Shown: positions 24,774 through 33,203 of the stretch, piece by piece
How the letters are laid out: each line of letters opens with the position of its first letter
Position numbering within the stretch: position 1 is the first letter of the stretch
NCBI RefSeq assembly: GCF_000337595.1
Contig: NZ_AOIL01000013.1
Location: 1-64,000, forward strand
Source: Natrialba taiwanensis DSM 12281
Lineage (GTDB): Archaea; Halobacteriota; Halobacteria; Halobacteriales; Natrialbaceae
Length of the DNA: 64,000 bases
Direction: 5' to 3'
Translations under genes and position numbers: made by a program
The notes under the pieces: generated by a model
The model's database searches: none
The model's input: the letters and a program-made list of their open reading frames with translations, nothing else
Told to the model about the DNA's origin: nothing

Positions 24774-26279
24774 CTAGCAGTTCGTTTCGTCTTCGGTGTC
24801 CCCGCCCGAGTTCTCGTCTGTTCCGCTATCCTCGCTCGAGTCGTCGTCTGTTCCACCGTCTTCGTTCGAGCGCTCTACACCTGCATCCAGCGCGTGCACC
24901 GTTGCGCGATCGGCTGAAACGAAGACGGTCCCATCCGCGAACCTCGGCCCGCCAACGTCGGTATCGGCGATGAAGTTCCACTTTTCGTCGCCGGTGGCCG
25001 TATCCAGCGCGTTCAACCGATAAGCGTCCTCAAAGTCCGTATCAGTTCTGCTGACGACGAAGAGGGTATCCTCGATGACGGTTATCGGTGAGAGCAACAG
25101 ATTACCGGCGAGGAAACACCACAGTTCCGTGCCCGTCTCCGCATCCACCGCGTGAACGACGCCGTCGTCGCCATTCCCAAGCGCAGTTCCAACGAAGAGC
25201 GTGCCATCCGCCTCGGTCACCGTATTGACCGAATTGTCGGCCTCGAATTGCCACTGTTCTTCGCCTGAAGCCGCGTCAACGGCGTACAGACTGGCGCACG
25301 TGGAATAGTCAGCACACGCGTCCGACCCGGCAAAGAGCGTGTCGTCGATCACGGTTACGAACTCGAGTGTCGGGCTTTCGAGACCGGGCTCCGGATTCAG
25401 CGTGAATCGCCAGCGTTCGTCGCCGGTGGCTGCGTCCAGCGCGGAAACGTAGTACTGGAGCTCGGAGTTAGTCGGCTGTTCCATGTCGCTGCCGAATGCA
25501 CCGAGGAACAGCGTGCCATTGACCACTGACAACTCGGTCGTTACCCGAGTGCCGGCGTCGGCGCGCCACTCTTCCTCGCCGGTAGCCACGTCCACGGCGA
25601 ACACGTTCCCGTCACTATCAGCGACGTAGAGTGTGCCGGTGGCGGTCTCGGCGAAGAAGTCCGTTCTGGGATTGGTTTCTACGCCGTAGCCCACCTCGAA
25701 CTGCCATCGTTGTTCTCCGGTGGCCGCGTCCACCGCGTAGACGCAAAATTGTGATGGGATGAAGACGGTGTTCTCCGCAACGTGTATCGGTGCAACTGTA
25801 TCCTCGTACTCGTCGAACTGCCACTTCTGTTCGCCTGTGTTCGCGTCGAGCGCGTACACCGAGGTACCCTTTCCGTCCCCTCCGTCCTGACCGGAGGGAT
25901 CGTTAGTCGTAGCAAAGACGGTGCCATCGACCACGATCGGCGGATTGTGAAATCTCGTGTCGTCGACACCGAATTGCCACTCTTCGTCGCCCGTCGATGC
26001 GGACAGTGCATGAACAGCATCGGGGTTACTCACGAAGAGGGAACCATCCGCTACGGATGACAAGGAGGGACCACGAATGAATTCCGAATTAGTGAAATCG
26101 ACTCGCCACAGTTCTTCACCTGCACTCGACTCCATGCTCTCATTACTTTCGCCACTAGTGGCTATTCCAGTACCGATCCCCGAAAGGAGGCACGCACCTG
26201 CAACACCGTGCAGGAATCCGCGACGACGAGTTGATTGGAACGATTGCTCTTCGAGTGGATTACTGTTGTGTTCATCCAT
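24774..26279 (-). CDS. Tat-exported PQQ-like beta-propeller protein
   Basis: This 501-residue secreted protein has a twin-arginine signal STRRRGFLHGVAGACLLSGI near residues 16-35. Eight PQQ-type propeller blades follow, each ending in a variant of ALDAATGDEKW (for example VYALDANTGEQKW and LYAVDAASGEEQW), plus a closing VHALDAG strand. A highly acidic Asp/Glu/Ser tail ends in Cys. No catalytic residues of PQQ dehydrogenases are evident, so it is more likely a binding or scaffold protein. The start at 26279 is supported by a minus-strand TATA-like GTATAATTAAC centred about 27 bases upstream. Confidence 0.88.
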   Translation of the reverse strand: MDEHNSNPLEEQSFQSTRRRGFLHGVAGACLLSGIGTGIATSGESNESMESSAGEELWRVDFTNSEFIRGPSLSSVADGSLFVSNPDAVHALSASTGDEEWQFGVDDTRFHNPPIVVDGTVFATTNDPSGQDGGDGKGTSVYALDANTGEQKWQFDEYEDTVAPIHVAENTVFIPSQFCVYAVDAATGEQRWQFEVGYGVETNPRTDFFAETATGTLYVADSDGNVFAVDVATGEEEWRADAGTRVTTELSVVNGTLFLGAFGSDMEQPTNSELQYYVSALDAATGDERWRFTLNPEPGLESPTLEFVTVIDDTLFAGSDACADYSTCASLYAVDAASGEEQWQFEADNSVNTVTEADGTLFVGTALGNGDDGVVHAVDAETGTELWCFLAGNLLLSPITVIEDTLFVVSRTDTDFEDAYRLNALDTATGDEKWNFIADTDVGGPRFADGTVFVSADRATVHALDAGVERSNEDGGTDDDSSEDSGTDENSGGDTEDETNC

Positions 26280-26677
26280 ACCCTCGCAGAAAGAGTAATC
26301 GATGTTAATTATACTGTCCGTAGACAATTTCAGTATACCAATCATCTCTACAGAACTCCTGTCAGATCCAGAACGACCGAAATCTCCCTTCAGTGTCAGG
26401 GATCCCAGCAACGCACGATGTATTCGAAATCGGTCGATAGGCACACAGCGCCGGGCCCTTCAACGGAAGAGGAGTGTTGTACGGATCGGTGGAATTAGTC
26501 GTCTTCTATCTGATGCGGAAGAAACAGGCTCGTATTTAGTTACGGCTGGTGGATGAGGCGGGTAGATTTGTAGCTGTTCCATGGCGAAAATCCTCCCGGC
26601 TCACTTTCACGATTAACGAATCACCACCTTCATTCGCTTCGGAACGTTTTTACCAATGGTTATTGTCCTCTGGCTAC
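26280..26677. other. Divergent AT-rich promoter region, no gene
   Basis: This 398-base region separates the PQQ-propeller gene (minus) from the HTH_10 regulator (plus). It contains the minus-strand TATA at 26304-26314 and a plus-strand TATA-like GTTTTTACC at 26646-26654, each about 27 bases from its ATG. The middle is AT-rich and shows no credible coding sequence. Confidence 0.5.
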
Positions 26678-27361
26678 ATGAAGAGAATGACATATATTGT
26701 CACTCCACGAGAGGAGTACTTCGATCCGACGGAACTTCGCTTTCGGGCGAACGGGGTGACACTCGAGGCGATCCACAAGGTAGACATCCTTACGGACGGG
26801 ACGATAACGGTGTTTCTCGAGGTGACGGGCGAAGTACCGGCAGTTCGGCGGTCCTTCGACGAGGACCTGCCGCGCCTGGTGGACTGTGAGATTCTCGACA
26901 CCGATCAAACGACGATGGTCCAGCTTCGCTACCACCCGACCGAGTTCAACCGCGCGATTCTCGAACCCCATCGGAGTTACGGGGTGTTGGTGCAGTATCC
27001 GATGGTGTTCGTCGACCCTGCACAGTCGTCCCTGCGGGTGACGGTCGCGGGGCCGAGCGAGGACATCCAGCAACTCGTCGCCGAGACGCGCGACCTCGCC
27101 GATCTCACCGTCGAGACCGTTACGGAGTACGACCACACCGCCAGTCGGCAGGTCCACGAACTCACGACCCGTCAGCGCGAGGTCTTGCTCACCGCCTACG
27201 AATGCGGCTACTACGAGGTGCCCCGAGAGGCGACCTACGCGGACATCGCGGCGGAACTGGACTGTTCTGCGAGTTCAGTCGGGCAGACGCTGCGGCGGAG
27301 CGAATCTAGACTTGTCACCGTGACCGTCTCGAATCAAACGGGGGCTCGGACGGAAACCTGA
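26678..27361 (+). CDS. HTH_10 (bacterio-opsin-activator type) transcription regulator
   Basis: This 227-residue haloarchaeal regulator starts MKRMTYIVTPREEYFDPTEL. The N-terminal part (about 155 residues) looks like the sensor/GAF-like region of bat-type regulators. The C-terminal HTH_10 reads LTTRQREVLLTAYECGYYEV, then PREATYADIAAELDCSASSVGQTLRRSESR. TATA spacing supports ATG 26678; a second ATG at 26687 is possible. Being divergent from the exported PQQ-propeller protein, it may regulate that gene or respond to extracellular conditions. Confidence 0.9.
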   Translation: MKRMTYIVTPREEYFDPTELRFRANGVTLEAIHKVDILTDGTITVFLEVTGEVPAVRRSFDEDLPRLVDCEILDTDQTTMVQLRYHPTEFNRAILEPHRSYGVLVQYPMVFVDPAQSSLRVTVAGPSEDIQQLVAETRDLADLTVETVTEYDHTASRQVHELTTRQREVLLTAYECGYYEVPREATYADIAAELDCSASSVGQTLRRSESRLVTVTVSNQTGARTET

Positions 27362-27395
27362 GACGTGTGATAGCAGTAACAAAACTGCCCGTAGG

Positions 27396-27428
27396 GCCAC
27401 AGTGTGGCTCGAATCCGCAACGTTATAC
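27396..27428 (+). promoter_or_regulatory. Pantoate kinase promoter with hyphenated palindrome
   Basis: GCCACA-g-TGTGGC (27396-27408) is a 13-base inverted repeat lying about 15 bases before a TATA-like GTTATACTC (27422-27430). The ATG is at 27452, about 27 bases from the TATA centre, so the message is probably leaderless and the palindrome sits in the BRE/upstream position. Confidence 0.35.
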
Positions 27429-27451
27429 TCCCCGAGTCGCAAGGGTCGCCA

Positions 27452-28291
27452 ATGCGCGAGGAGGCGACGGCGTTCGTACCAGGGCACATAACGGGCTTTT
27501 TCAGCGCGCACCCGGCCGACGATCCGACGAAATCGGGATCGCGCGGTGCGGGATTGACGTTGACCGACGGGGTGACGGTGACGGTCGAACCGGTCTCCGA
27601 GGAGGCGTCGGAGTCGATCGTCATCCTCGACGGCGAAATGATCGATATCGAACCGGTCGAGACCGTTCTCGAGACGCTCGGCGTCGTCGCTCGCATCGAA
27701 GCCGAGTCCGACCTCCCGCTGGGTGCCGGCTTCGGCGTCTCGGGTGCGATGGCACTTGGCACCGCACTCGCAGCAAACCGGGTTTTCGAGTGCAAACTCT
27801 CGCGAAACGAACTCGTGGCGGTCGCCCACGGTGCGGAGATCCAGGCCGGCACCGGGTTGGGCGATGTCGTCGCACAGGCTCACGGCGGCATTCCGATCCG
27901 ACTCGAACCGGGGAGTCCGCAGGAGAACAAACTCGACGCTATCCCCACGCGAGCGCGCGTCGAATACGTGTCGTTCGGTGAACTCTCGACGGCGGACGTG
28001 CTTGCGGGCGAAACGGAGCAGCTGACGACCGCCGGCAAGGAGGCGCTTTCGCGGGTCGTCGAGGAACCGACTCTCCTCTCGTTTATGTACGCCTCGCGGC
28101 TGTTCGCCCGCGAAGCGGAGTTGCTGACCGACCAAGTCGCAAAGACGATCGGCGACGTGACCGACGAGAACGGCCAGGCGTCGATGGCGATGCTCGGCGA
28201 GACGGTCTTTGCGCTCGGGACGGGGCTCTCGGCGGCGGGGTACGAGCCGTCAGTTTGTGCGACCCATCCCGCGGGAGCGTTACTGAAGTAG
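27452..28291 (+). CDS. Pantoate kinase (archaeal CoA biosynthesis)
   Basis: This 279-residue GHMP-superfamily kinase phosphorylates pantoate to 4-phosphopantoate, the archaeal replacement of bacterial pantothenate kinase. Features are the start FVPGHITGFFSAHPADDP, the GHMP loop LPLGAGFGVSGAMALGTALA, HGAEIQAGTGLGDVVAQAHGG and a C-terminal LGETVFALG. Its partner, phosphopantothenate synthetase, is encoded 3.5 kb downstream on the same strand, with only the repeat membrane protein between. That pairing makes pantoate the likely substrate over other GHMP substrates. Confidence 0.92.
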   Translation: MREEATAFVPGHITGFFSAHPADDPTKSGSRGAGLTLTDGVTVTVEPVSEEASESIVILDGEMIDIEPVETVLETLGVVARIEAESDLPLGAGFGVSGAMALGTALAANRVFECKLSRNELVAVAHGAEIQAGTGLGDVVAQAHGGIPIRLEPGSPQENKLDAIPTRARVEYVSFGELSTADVLAGETEQLTTAGKEALSRVVEEPTLLSFMYASRLFAREAELLTDQVAKTIGDVTDENGQASMAMLGETVFALGTGLSAAGYEPSVCATHPAGALLK

Positions 28292-28809
28292 TGCGTCGCT
28301 ACCGGGGCGCGACGAGCCCTCGTCGCTGGCCGGTCACACGCAGTTCGAAGCCTGAAACCTCGCCCGCTCGTTGCCGGCCTCGACCGGCGATCGACCGCCC
28401 GTGGATCCGTTCTCGACGCTTTCGTAAGCGTGTCGACAGTCTCGCTGCCGCGCTCGCCACGAGTTCATCCTCGAAACAGGGCCGAATACTGCCGTCGACG
28501 CACGGCGAAGACGGGTCGTCGCATTGACAGTCGTTCCAGAAGAATGCAAGGTGTTAACACGATAGTGACGACGATCATAGTCACAAAGTTGGGGTGTTCG
28601 AGGACAAGCCGGAGTGGTAGTGTTTCAAGCGGCCCATTCGAATCACAAACGCGGCTAAAAACGCCGATAATCGGGGATCTGGTGTCTCGTTCTAAAAATC
28701 AAAGTTGAAACCGTTGTCGGCCAAACAGTGTTTGATATTATATGTCTGAAGTGTGTCTGATGGCCAGAGGTTTATTATGGTGGGTTTCCGTGTTCCGGTC
28801 ACATTTCGA
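28292..28809. other. Intergenic region upstream of repeat membrane protein, no gene seen
   Basis: This is 518 bases without a credible gene in any frame. The 3' part becomes AT-rich and has a TATA-like TGATATTATA at 28733-28742, predicting a start near 28765 and a leader of about 45 bases for the gene at 28810, longer than most here. Confidence 0.5.
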
Positions 28810-31746
28810 ATGTCTTCGATCAGTGACTTTCACCACAAACTGTATCGGTTGTACGAACGCTACGTCGGGGAGCCCGACTCGACGAAGGACGTGTACGGCT
28901 ACTGGGTATTCATCGTCGGCTACGTCGTCGCGATTGCGGGCGTCACGACGTTTATCGCCGGCTACGCGGCCGAGATCGATGCGTATGGGATTATCCGCGC
29001 CTCCGGGGTCATCGCCGCGACGGGGCTTGCCCTCTGTCTCTTCGGCATCGTCCTGATGCTTCCCGTTCGAAAACGGGGGATTCAGGCGAGCGGTGTCGGA
29101 CTGGTTATTGCGTTCATCGGCGTCGGATTCTTCGGGTGGGCGTATCCCTACAACTGGCGGAATCTCGGCACTGACTACAGCGTGCAGGTCATTCTGGTTT
29201 ACACGCTCGGTATCGGGATCATCGCGGGCGTCACCGCGCTCGTTCCGGTGCTGACCGGTCGCAAGGGGATGTTCGTCACAGAGGAAGGCGAAACGGAGGA
29301 ACCGCCGATACTCACCGGCGACGCGCTCGAAGGTGCACAGTTCGCGGTTTTCCGCGACGAAAACGGCGACTGGAAGTGGCACGTGCTCCACCTCGAAGCG
29401 CTGGCAGAGAGCAATGAGAGCGCCGTTACCCGACCAAAGGCGACGGAGGGAATCGAACGCGTTCAGTCTCAGATCAGTTCGGCCGGACTGATGGAACTGA
29501 CGACCTCCGCGTTCCGACTGTACGAGGACCGCGACGGCTCCTGGCAGTGGACGCTCGCTCGCGACGACGGCAGCGTCGTCGGCACCTGCGCCGGCGAGTT
29601 CAGCGAGCGCGACGGTGCCGAGGAGTCGGTGAGTTTCCTCAAGGATCGCGGTCCGGCAGCGGACGTGATCGAGATCGAGGGGGCGGCGTTTACCTACGCC
29701 GAAGAGCGCGATCAGTGGTACTGGCAACTGGTCGACGACGAGCGCGTGCCGCTTGCCGCCGGCGAGGACGGCTACGGCACCCAGGAGCGCGCCGAACAGG
29801 CCGCGCGGACGTTCGCCGAGCAGTTCGACCAGGCGCGACTACTCGATATCGAACACGTCGGCGCTGAACTCTACGAGCGAAACGGCGACTGGACGTGGCG
29901 GTTCGTCGACGACCAGGATACGGCGCTGGCCGCCTGCACCGACGAGTTCGATGCGCGGCGAGATGCGGAGGAAGCGGCCGATGCGGTGCTCTCGACGCTC
30001 GATTCGGCATCGGTAACGGTGGCCGGCGAGCCGACTTACGAACGCTACCAGACGGGCGAGGAGTGGCGCTGGCGGCTCGTCGACGAGGCCGAACACATCG
30101 TCGCACAGAGTCCGGCGGCCGCTAAGACGGAGGCGGACGCCGCACACGAGACCGATACGTTCGGCGAGCACGCCCGCGACGCCGACGTCGTCGAGATCGA
30201 CGACGCGGAGTACGAAATCTACCCTGCTCCCGACCGCGAGCTCACGTACGACGAGGACGACAGTCTGCCCGCGACGGCGAGCGAGGGGAGTACACTGGTG
30301 TCGACGGACGGCGGAACGACGACAGCCGACGGCGAGACCGACGCCGACGCGGACGCGACCGACGGTCCGGACTGGAACTGGCGGCTCGTCACCGAGGATC
30401 GCGACGTGATCGCCGCAAGCACCGAACGCCACCGCGACACCGAAACGGCGACCGAGGCGATCGAGCGCGTTCGCGATCAAGCGAGCGAAGCCGATCTCAT
30501 CGAGTTCGACGAGGCGGCGTTCCAGGTCTACGAAGCGGACTCCGGCGAGTGGCGCTGGCGGCTGATCGACGAGGACGGGAACGTGCTCGCCGACAGCGGC
30601 GCGGAACACACCTCACGCGGCGAGGCCGCCGAGGCGATGATGACGCTCAAAGAACAGGCTCCCGACGCCGAACTCTTAGAGATCGAAACTGCCGCGTTCG
30701 AACTCTTCGTCAACGAGGACGACGAGTGGGGCTGGCGGCTGATCGACGAGGCCGGCAAACTCGTCGCCGAGGACCCGGAGACCCACCCGACCCGTGCTGC
30801 CGCCCGAGAGGCGATGAACCGCCTGCTCGAACACCTCGATTCGGACGTGCGGACGATGGACGAGGCCATCTTCCAGACCTACGCATCCGAGGACTGGCAC
30901 TGGCGATTCGTGCTTCAGTCCGGCGAAACCGTCGCCGTCGCCGGCGACACCGCCGCGACGCGAGACGAACTCGTCGACACGCTTCCCGACGTTCGCGAGT
31001 CGGCGGCATCCGCACAGGCCTACACGATCGGCGACGTGACGGTCCAGCTCTACGAGAACGGCGACTGGAGCTTCCGGCTGCTCGATCGCGACCGCAACGA
31101 AATCGCCGACGCGACGGGCACCTACGCGAAGCGCGAGGCCGTGCTTGCGACCGTCGACACGCTCACGGCCAACGCCGCCGATGCGCCGATCTTTACGATC
31201 GAGGACGCGGCGATCCGACTCACCGACGAGGACGGCTGGTCCTGGGAGCTGGTCGACCGCGAGCGCACCGTCTTCGCGAGTTCAACAGATACCGCGTCGA
31301 GTCGGGACGCGCTTTACTCCCAGGTCGAGACGGTGCGCCAGCTCGCGCCGATGGCCGGCCGCGTCGACTTCGACGTCGCGTCGTTCGAACTCGTCGCGGA
31401 CGAGGACGACCGCTGGCAGTGGCGGCTGATCGACGAGGACGGGCGCACGGTTGCGACCGGCTCCGAAATGCACGAATCGAGCGAGTCGGCGCGCGAGGCG
31501 CTCGAGAACGTGCGCGAGCTGATCGAGGCGGCGAGCATCCTCGAAATCGACAGCGTTTCCTTCGAGTTGCACACGGCGGACGACGAAGACGGAGAAATGG
31601 ACGGCTGGGTCTGGCGGCTGGTCGACGAGTTCGGGTCGACGATGGCCGAGAGCACCCAGACCTACGAGTCTCGGACCGACGCTCGCGAGGCGATGAACGA
31701 CGTGAAAGCGGAGGCTCCGGAGGGCTGGATCACCTTCACGGAGTAG
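28810..31746 (+). CDS. Membrane protein with about 13 tandem DUF1508/YegP-like units
   Basis: This 978-residue protein starts MSSISDFHHKLYRLYERYVG. Four transmembrane helices fall between about residues 30 and 165. From residue 175 to the end there are about 13 divergent units of roughly 58 residues. Each has the pattern FxxYxDxxGxWxWRLxDExGxxxAxSxExxxxRxxAxEAxxxxxExAxxAxxxEI. The best match to classical DUF1508/YegP is the unit FQVYEADSGEWRWRLIDEDG. The sixth unit is split by an acidic Thr/Asp insertion. Single YegP-like proteins have one or two units; 13 on a membrane anchor is remarkable. It lies between the two archaeal CoA-synthesis genes. The role is unknown. Confidence 0.85.
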   Translation: MSSISDFHHKLYRLYERYVGEPDSTKDVYGYWVFIVGYVVAIAGVTTFIAGYAAEIDAYGIIRASGVIAATGLALCLFGIVLMLPVRKRGIQASGVGLVIAFIGVGFFGWAYPYNWRNLGTDYSVQVILVYTLGIGIIAGVTALVPVLTGRKGMFVTEEGETEEPPILTGDALEGAQFAVFRDENGDWKWHVLHLEALAESNESAVTRPKATEGIERVQSQISSAGLMELTTSAFRLYEDRDGSWQWTLARDDGSVVGTCAGEFSERDGAEESVSFLKDRGPAADVIEIEGAAFTYAEERDQWYWQLVDDERVPLAAGEDGYGTQERAEQAARTFAEQFDQARLLDIEHVGAELYERNGDWTWRFVDDQDTALAACTDEFDARRDAEEAADAVLSTLDSASVTVAGEPTYERYQTGEEWRWRLVDEAEHIVAQSPAAAKTEADAAHETDTFGEHARDADVVEIDDAEYEIYPAPDRELTYDEDDSLPATASEGSTLVSTDGGTTTADGETDADADATDGPDWNWRLVTEDRDVIAASTERHRDTETATEAIERVRDQASEADLIEFDEAAFQVYEADSGEWRWRLIDEDGNVLADSGAEHTSRGEAAEAMMTLKEQAPDAELLEIETAAFELFVNEDDEWGWRLIDEAGKLVAEDPETHPTRAAAREAMNRLLEHLDSDVRTMDEAIFQTYASEDWHWRFVLQSGETVAVAGDTAATRDELVDTLPDVRESAASAQAYTIGDVTVQLYENGDWSFRLLDRDRNEIADATGTYAKREAVLATVDTLTANAADAPIFTIEDAAIRLTDEDGWSWELVDRERTVFASSTDTASSRDALYSQVETVRQLAPMAGRVDFDVASFELVADEDDRWQWRLIDEDGRTVATGSEMHESSESAREALENVRELIEAASILEIDSVSFELHTADDEDGEMDGWVWRLVDEFGSTMAESTQTYESRTDAREAMNDVKAEAPEGWITFTE

Positions 31747-31828
31747 CGAGCGAGAGCGACGCGGGGGGAGAATCGGTCGGTGCGGACGGATCGGGCCGCT
31801 TTTTATCGATGCAATCGGATGGTCGATC

Positions 31829-32605
31829 GTGAGCGATTACGATACCGTTTCGGCTGATGTCGAACACGAGGAGGAGATCCCGGCGGACCATCCCAGATAT
31901 CAGGATCTGCTCACTCGCCACCGGATCGAAACCGGCATCGAGAAGGGCATCACCCACCTCCAGGGGATGCACGCCGAGGGTCGGGGCAGCGCCTTCGATT
32001 ACCTGCTCGGCGAGGAGACGATTCCGAGCGCCGATGGGGCGGAGCGGGCGGCGGCCGCACACCTCCTGCTCGCCGACCAGCCCGTCCTCTCGATCAACGG
32101 GAACGTCGCCGCGCTCGTCCCCGGTGAGATGGTCGACCTCGCGTCGGCGGTCGACGCCGATCTCGAGGTGAACCTCTTCAATCGAACCCCAGAGCGAGTC
32201 AAGGCCATCGCCGAACACCTGCGCGAGCACGGGGCTGACGAGGTGAAAGGACTGACGGCGGACGCTCGCATCCCGAAGCTCGACCACCAGCGCGCGAAGG
32301 TGGACGCCGACGGTATCTACGCTGCTGACGTGGTTCTCGTTCCCCTCGAAGACGGCGACCGCGCGGAAGCCCTGCAGGAGATGGACAAAACCGAAATCGT
32401 GATCGACCTCAACCCCCTCTCGCGCTCGCCGCAGGTCGCGGCGGTGCCGATCGTCGACAACATCATCAGAGCCGTGCCGAACATGACCGAGCACGCGCGT
32501 GACCTGGCAGACGCTGACGAGGCCGAACTCCGGTCGATCGTCGACGAGTTCGACCGCGAACAGGCACTCGAGGAAGCCGAAGCGCGCATTCGAAACGGTC
32601 TCTGA
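31829..32605 (+). CDS. 4-phosphopantoate--beta-alanine ligase (phosphopantothenate synthetase)
   Basis: This 258-residue archaeal enzyme (COG1701) joins 4-phosphopantoate and beta-alanine to 4'-phosphopantothenate using ATP. Conserved segments are RHRIETGIEKGITHLQGMHA, LSINGNVAALVPGEMVDLA, LEVNLFNRTPERVKAIAEHL, KVDADGIYAADVVLVPLEDG and IDLNPLSRSPQ. It starts at GTG 31829. TTTTTATCG at 31800-31808 lies about 27 bases upstream, so the message is predicted leaderless. It acts directly after pantoate kinase in the pathway. Confidence 0.94.
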   Translation: MSDYDTVSADVEHEEEIPADHPRYQDLLTRHRIETGIEKGITHLQGMHAEGRGSAFDYLLGEETIPSADGAERAAAAHLLLADQPVLSINGNVAALVPGEMVDLASAVDADLEVNLFNRTPERVKAIAEHLREHGADEVKGLTADARIPKLDHQRAKVDADGIYAADVVLVPLEDGDRAEALQEMDKTEIVIDLNPLSRSPQVAAVPIVDNIIRAVPNMTEHARDLADADEAELRSIVDEFDREQALEEAEARIRNGL

Positions 32606-32717
32606 CCCGTCGGTTGGACTGGTCTGCGCTGGTTGTCTCCGAGACCGGAATCGAGCGGGAGTACGACGGTCACCGAACGAACGCGAGAAGAGCGCGAAAG
32701 TATCGTCTCAACGGGAC

Positions 32718-33065
32718 ATGCAATGGCCAGTCAAACGGTTACAGTCACAGCCCAAAATGGCACTGGTACCGATGATCGAAATTATCGGTTCCCCCAGAAG
32801 TTCCGACGAGATACTCACGAGACGAACACTCGACACCGAGCAGGACGCCCCCGCAACCCAGATCGTTGAAGCGATCGCTGAACTCGAAAATACCGGCCCG
32901 ACTGAACTCCCGCCGATATACAACTGTATCGACGACCTGATCGCGAACCTCTTTTCATCGCCACCGCCCGGAGAAGCCGACGCAAACATCACGTTCACGT
33001 ACCGGGGGTACCGGATTCATGTGCAGCAAAACGGGAGAATGACGATCCTGCAGTCAACATCGTAA
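32718..33065 (+). CDS. HalOD1 output-domain protein
   Basis: This protein of about 97-115 residues has the haloarchaeal HalOD1 domain: QIVEAIAELENTGPTELPPI, YNCIDDLIANLF, and ITFTYRGYRIHVQQNGRMTIL. The domain is thought to be an output module of haloarchaeal signalling, but its activity is unknown. The start is uncertain: ATG 32718 gives 115 residues, and ATG 32757 or 32772 would give the more usual short N-terminus. It stands alone, with no receiver or kinase attached. It follows phosphopantothenate synthetase by 112 bases. Confidence 0.8.
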   Translation: MQWPVKRLQSQPKMALVPMIEIIGSPRSSDEILTRRTLDTEQDAPATQIVEAIAELENTGPTELPPIYNCIDDLIANLFSSPPPGEADANITFTYRGYRIHVQQNGRMTILQSTS

Positions 33066-33148
33066 TTCGGTTCCGCGGGGTTGTTGGTCGAAGCGATACT
33101 GGGCCCAGCAGGCGTCACCATGTGAATCACGGGAGACGGTATCGGTGA

Positions 33149-33185
33149 CGTTCACCACAACGATTATTGTTGGAAATGGTGAACG
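33149..33185. promoter_or_regulatory. 37-bp imperfect palindrome across the GGT promoter
   Basis: The arms CGTTCACCA (33149-33157) and TGGTGAACG (33177-33185) are perfectly complementary. Inside them CAAC (33158-33161) pairs with GTTG (33169-33172) around a GATTATT centre that resembles a TATA element. The element lies 18 bases before the gamma-glutamyltransferase ATG at 33204 and would cover the core promoter, suiting an operator. Confidence 0.5.
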
Positions 33186-33203
33186 GTTTCTGGGATTCAA
33201 TCG

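Noticed and set aside
24587-24856. Minus-strand frame overlapping the 3' end of the PQQ-propeller gene
   Set aside because: It is Arg/Thr-rich, reads the acidic-tail codons in another frame and has no domain; it is a shadow of the real gene.
28255-28549. Short frames on both strands after pantoate kinase
   Set aside because: Arg/Ser-rich products with no conserved features; codon composition does not fit haloarchaeal proteins.
32722-32868. Alternative frame MASQTVTVTAQNGTG at the HalOD1 start
   Set aside because: It ends after 48 codons without a recognised motif and is out of frame with the HalOD1 domain.
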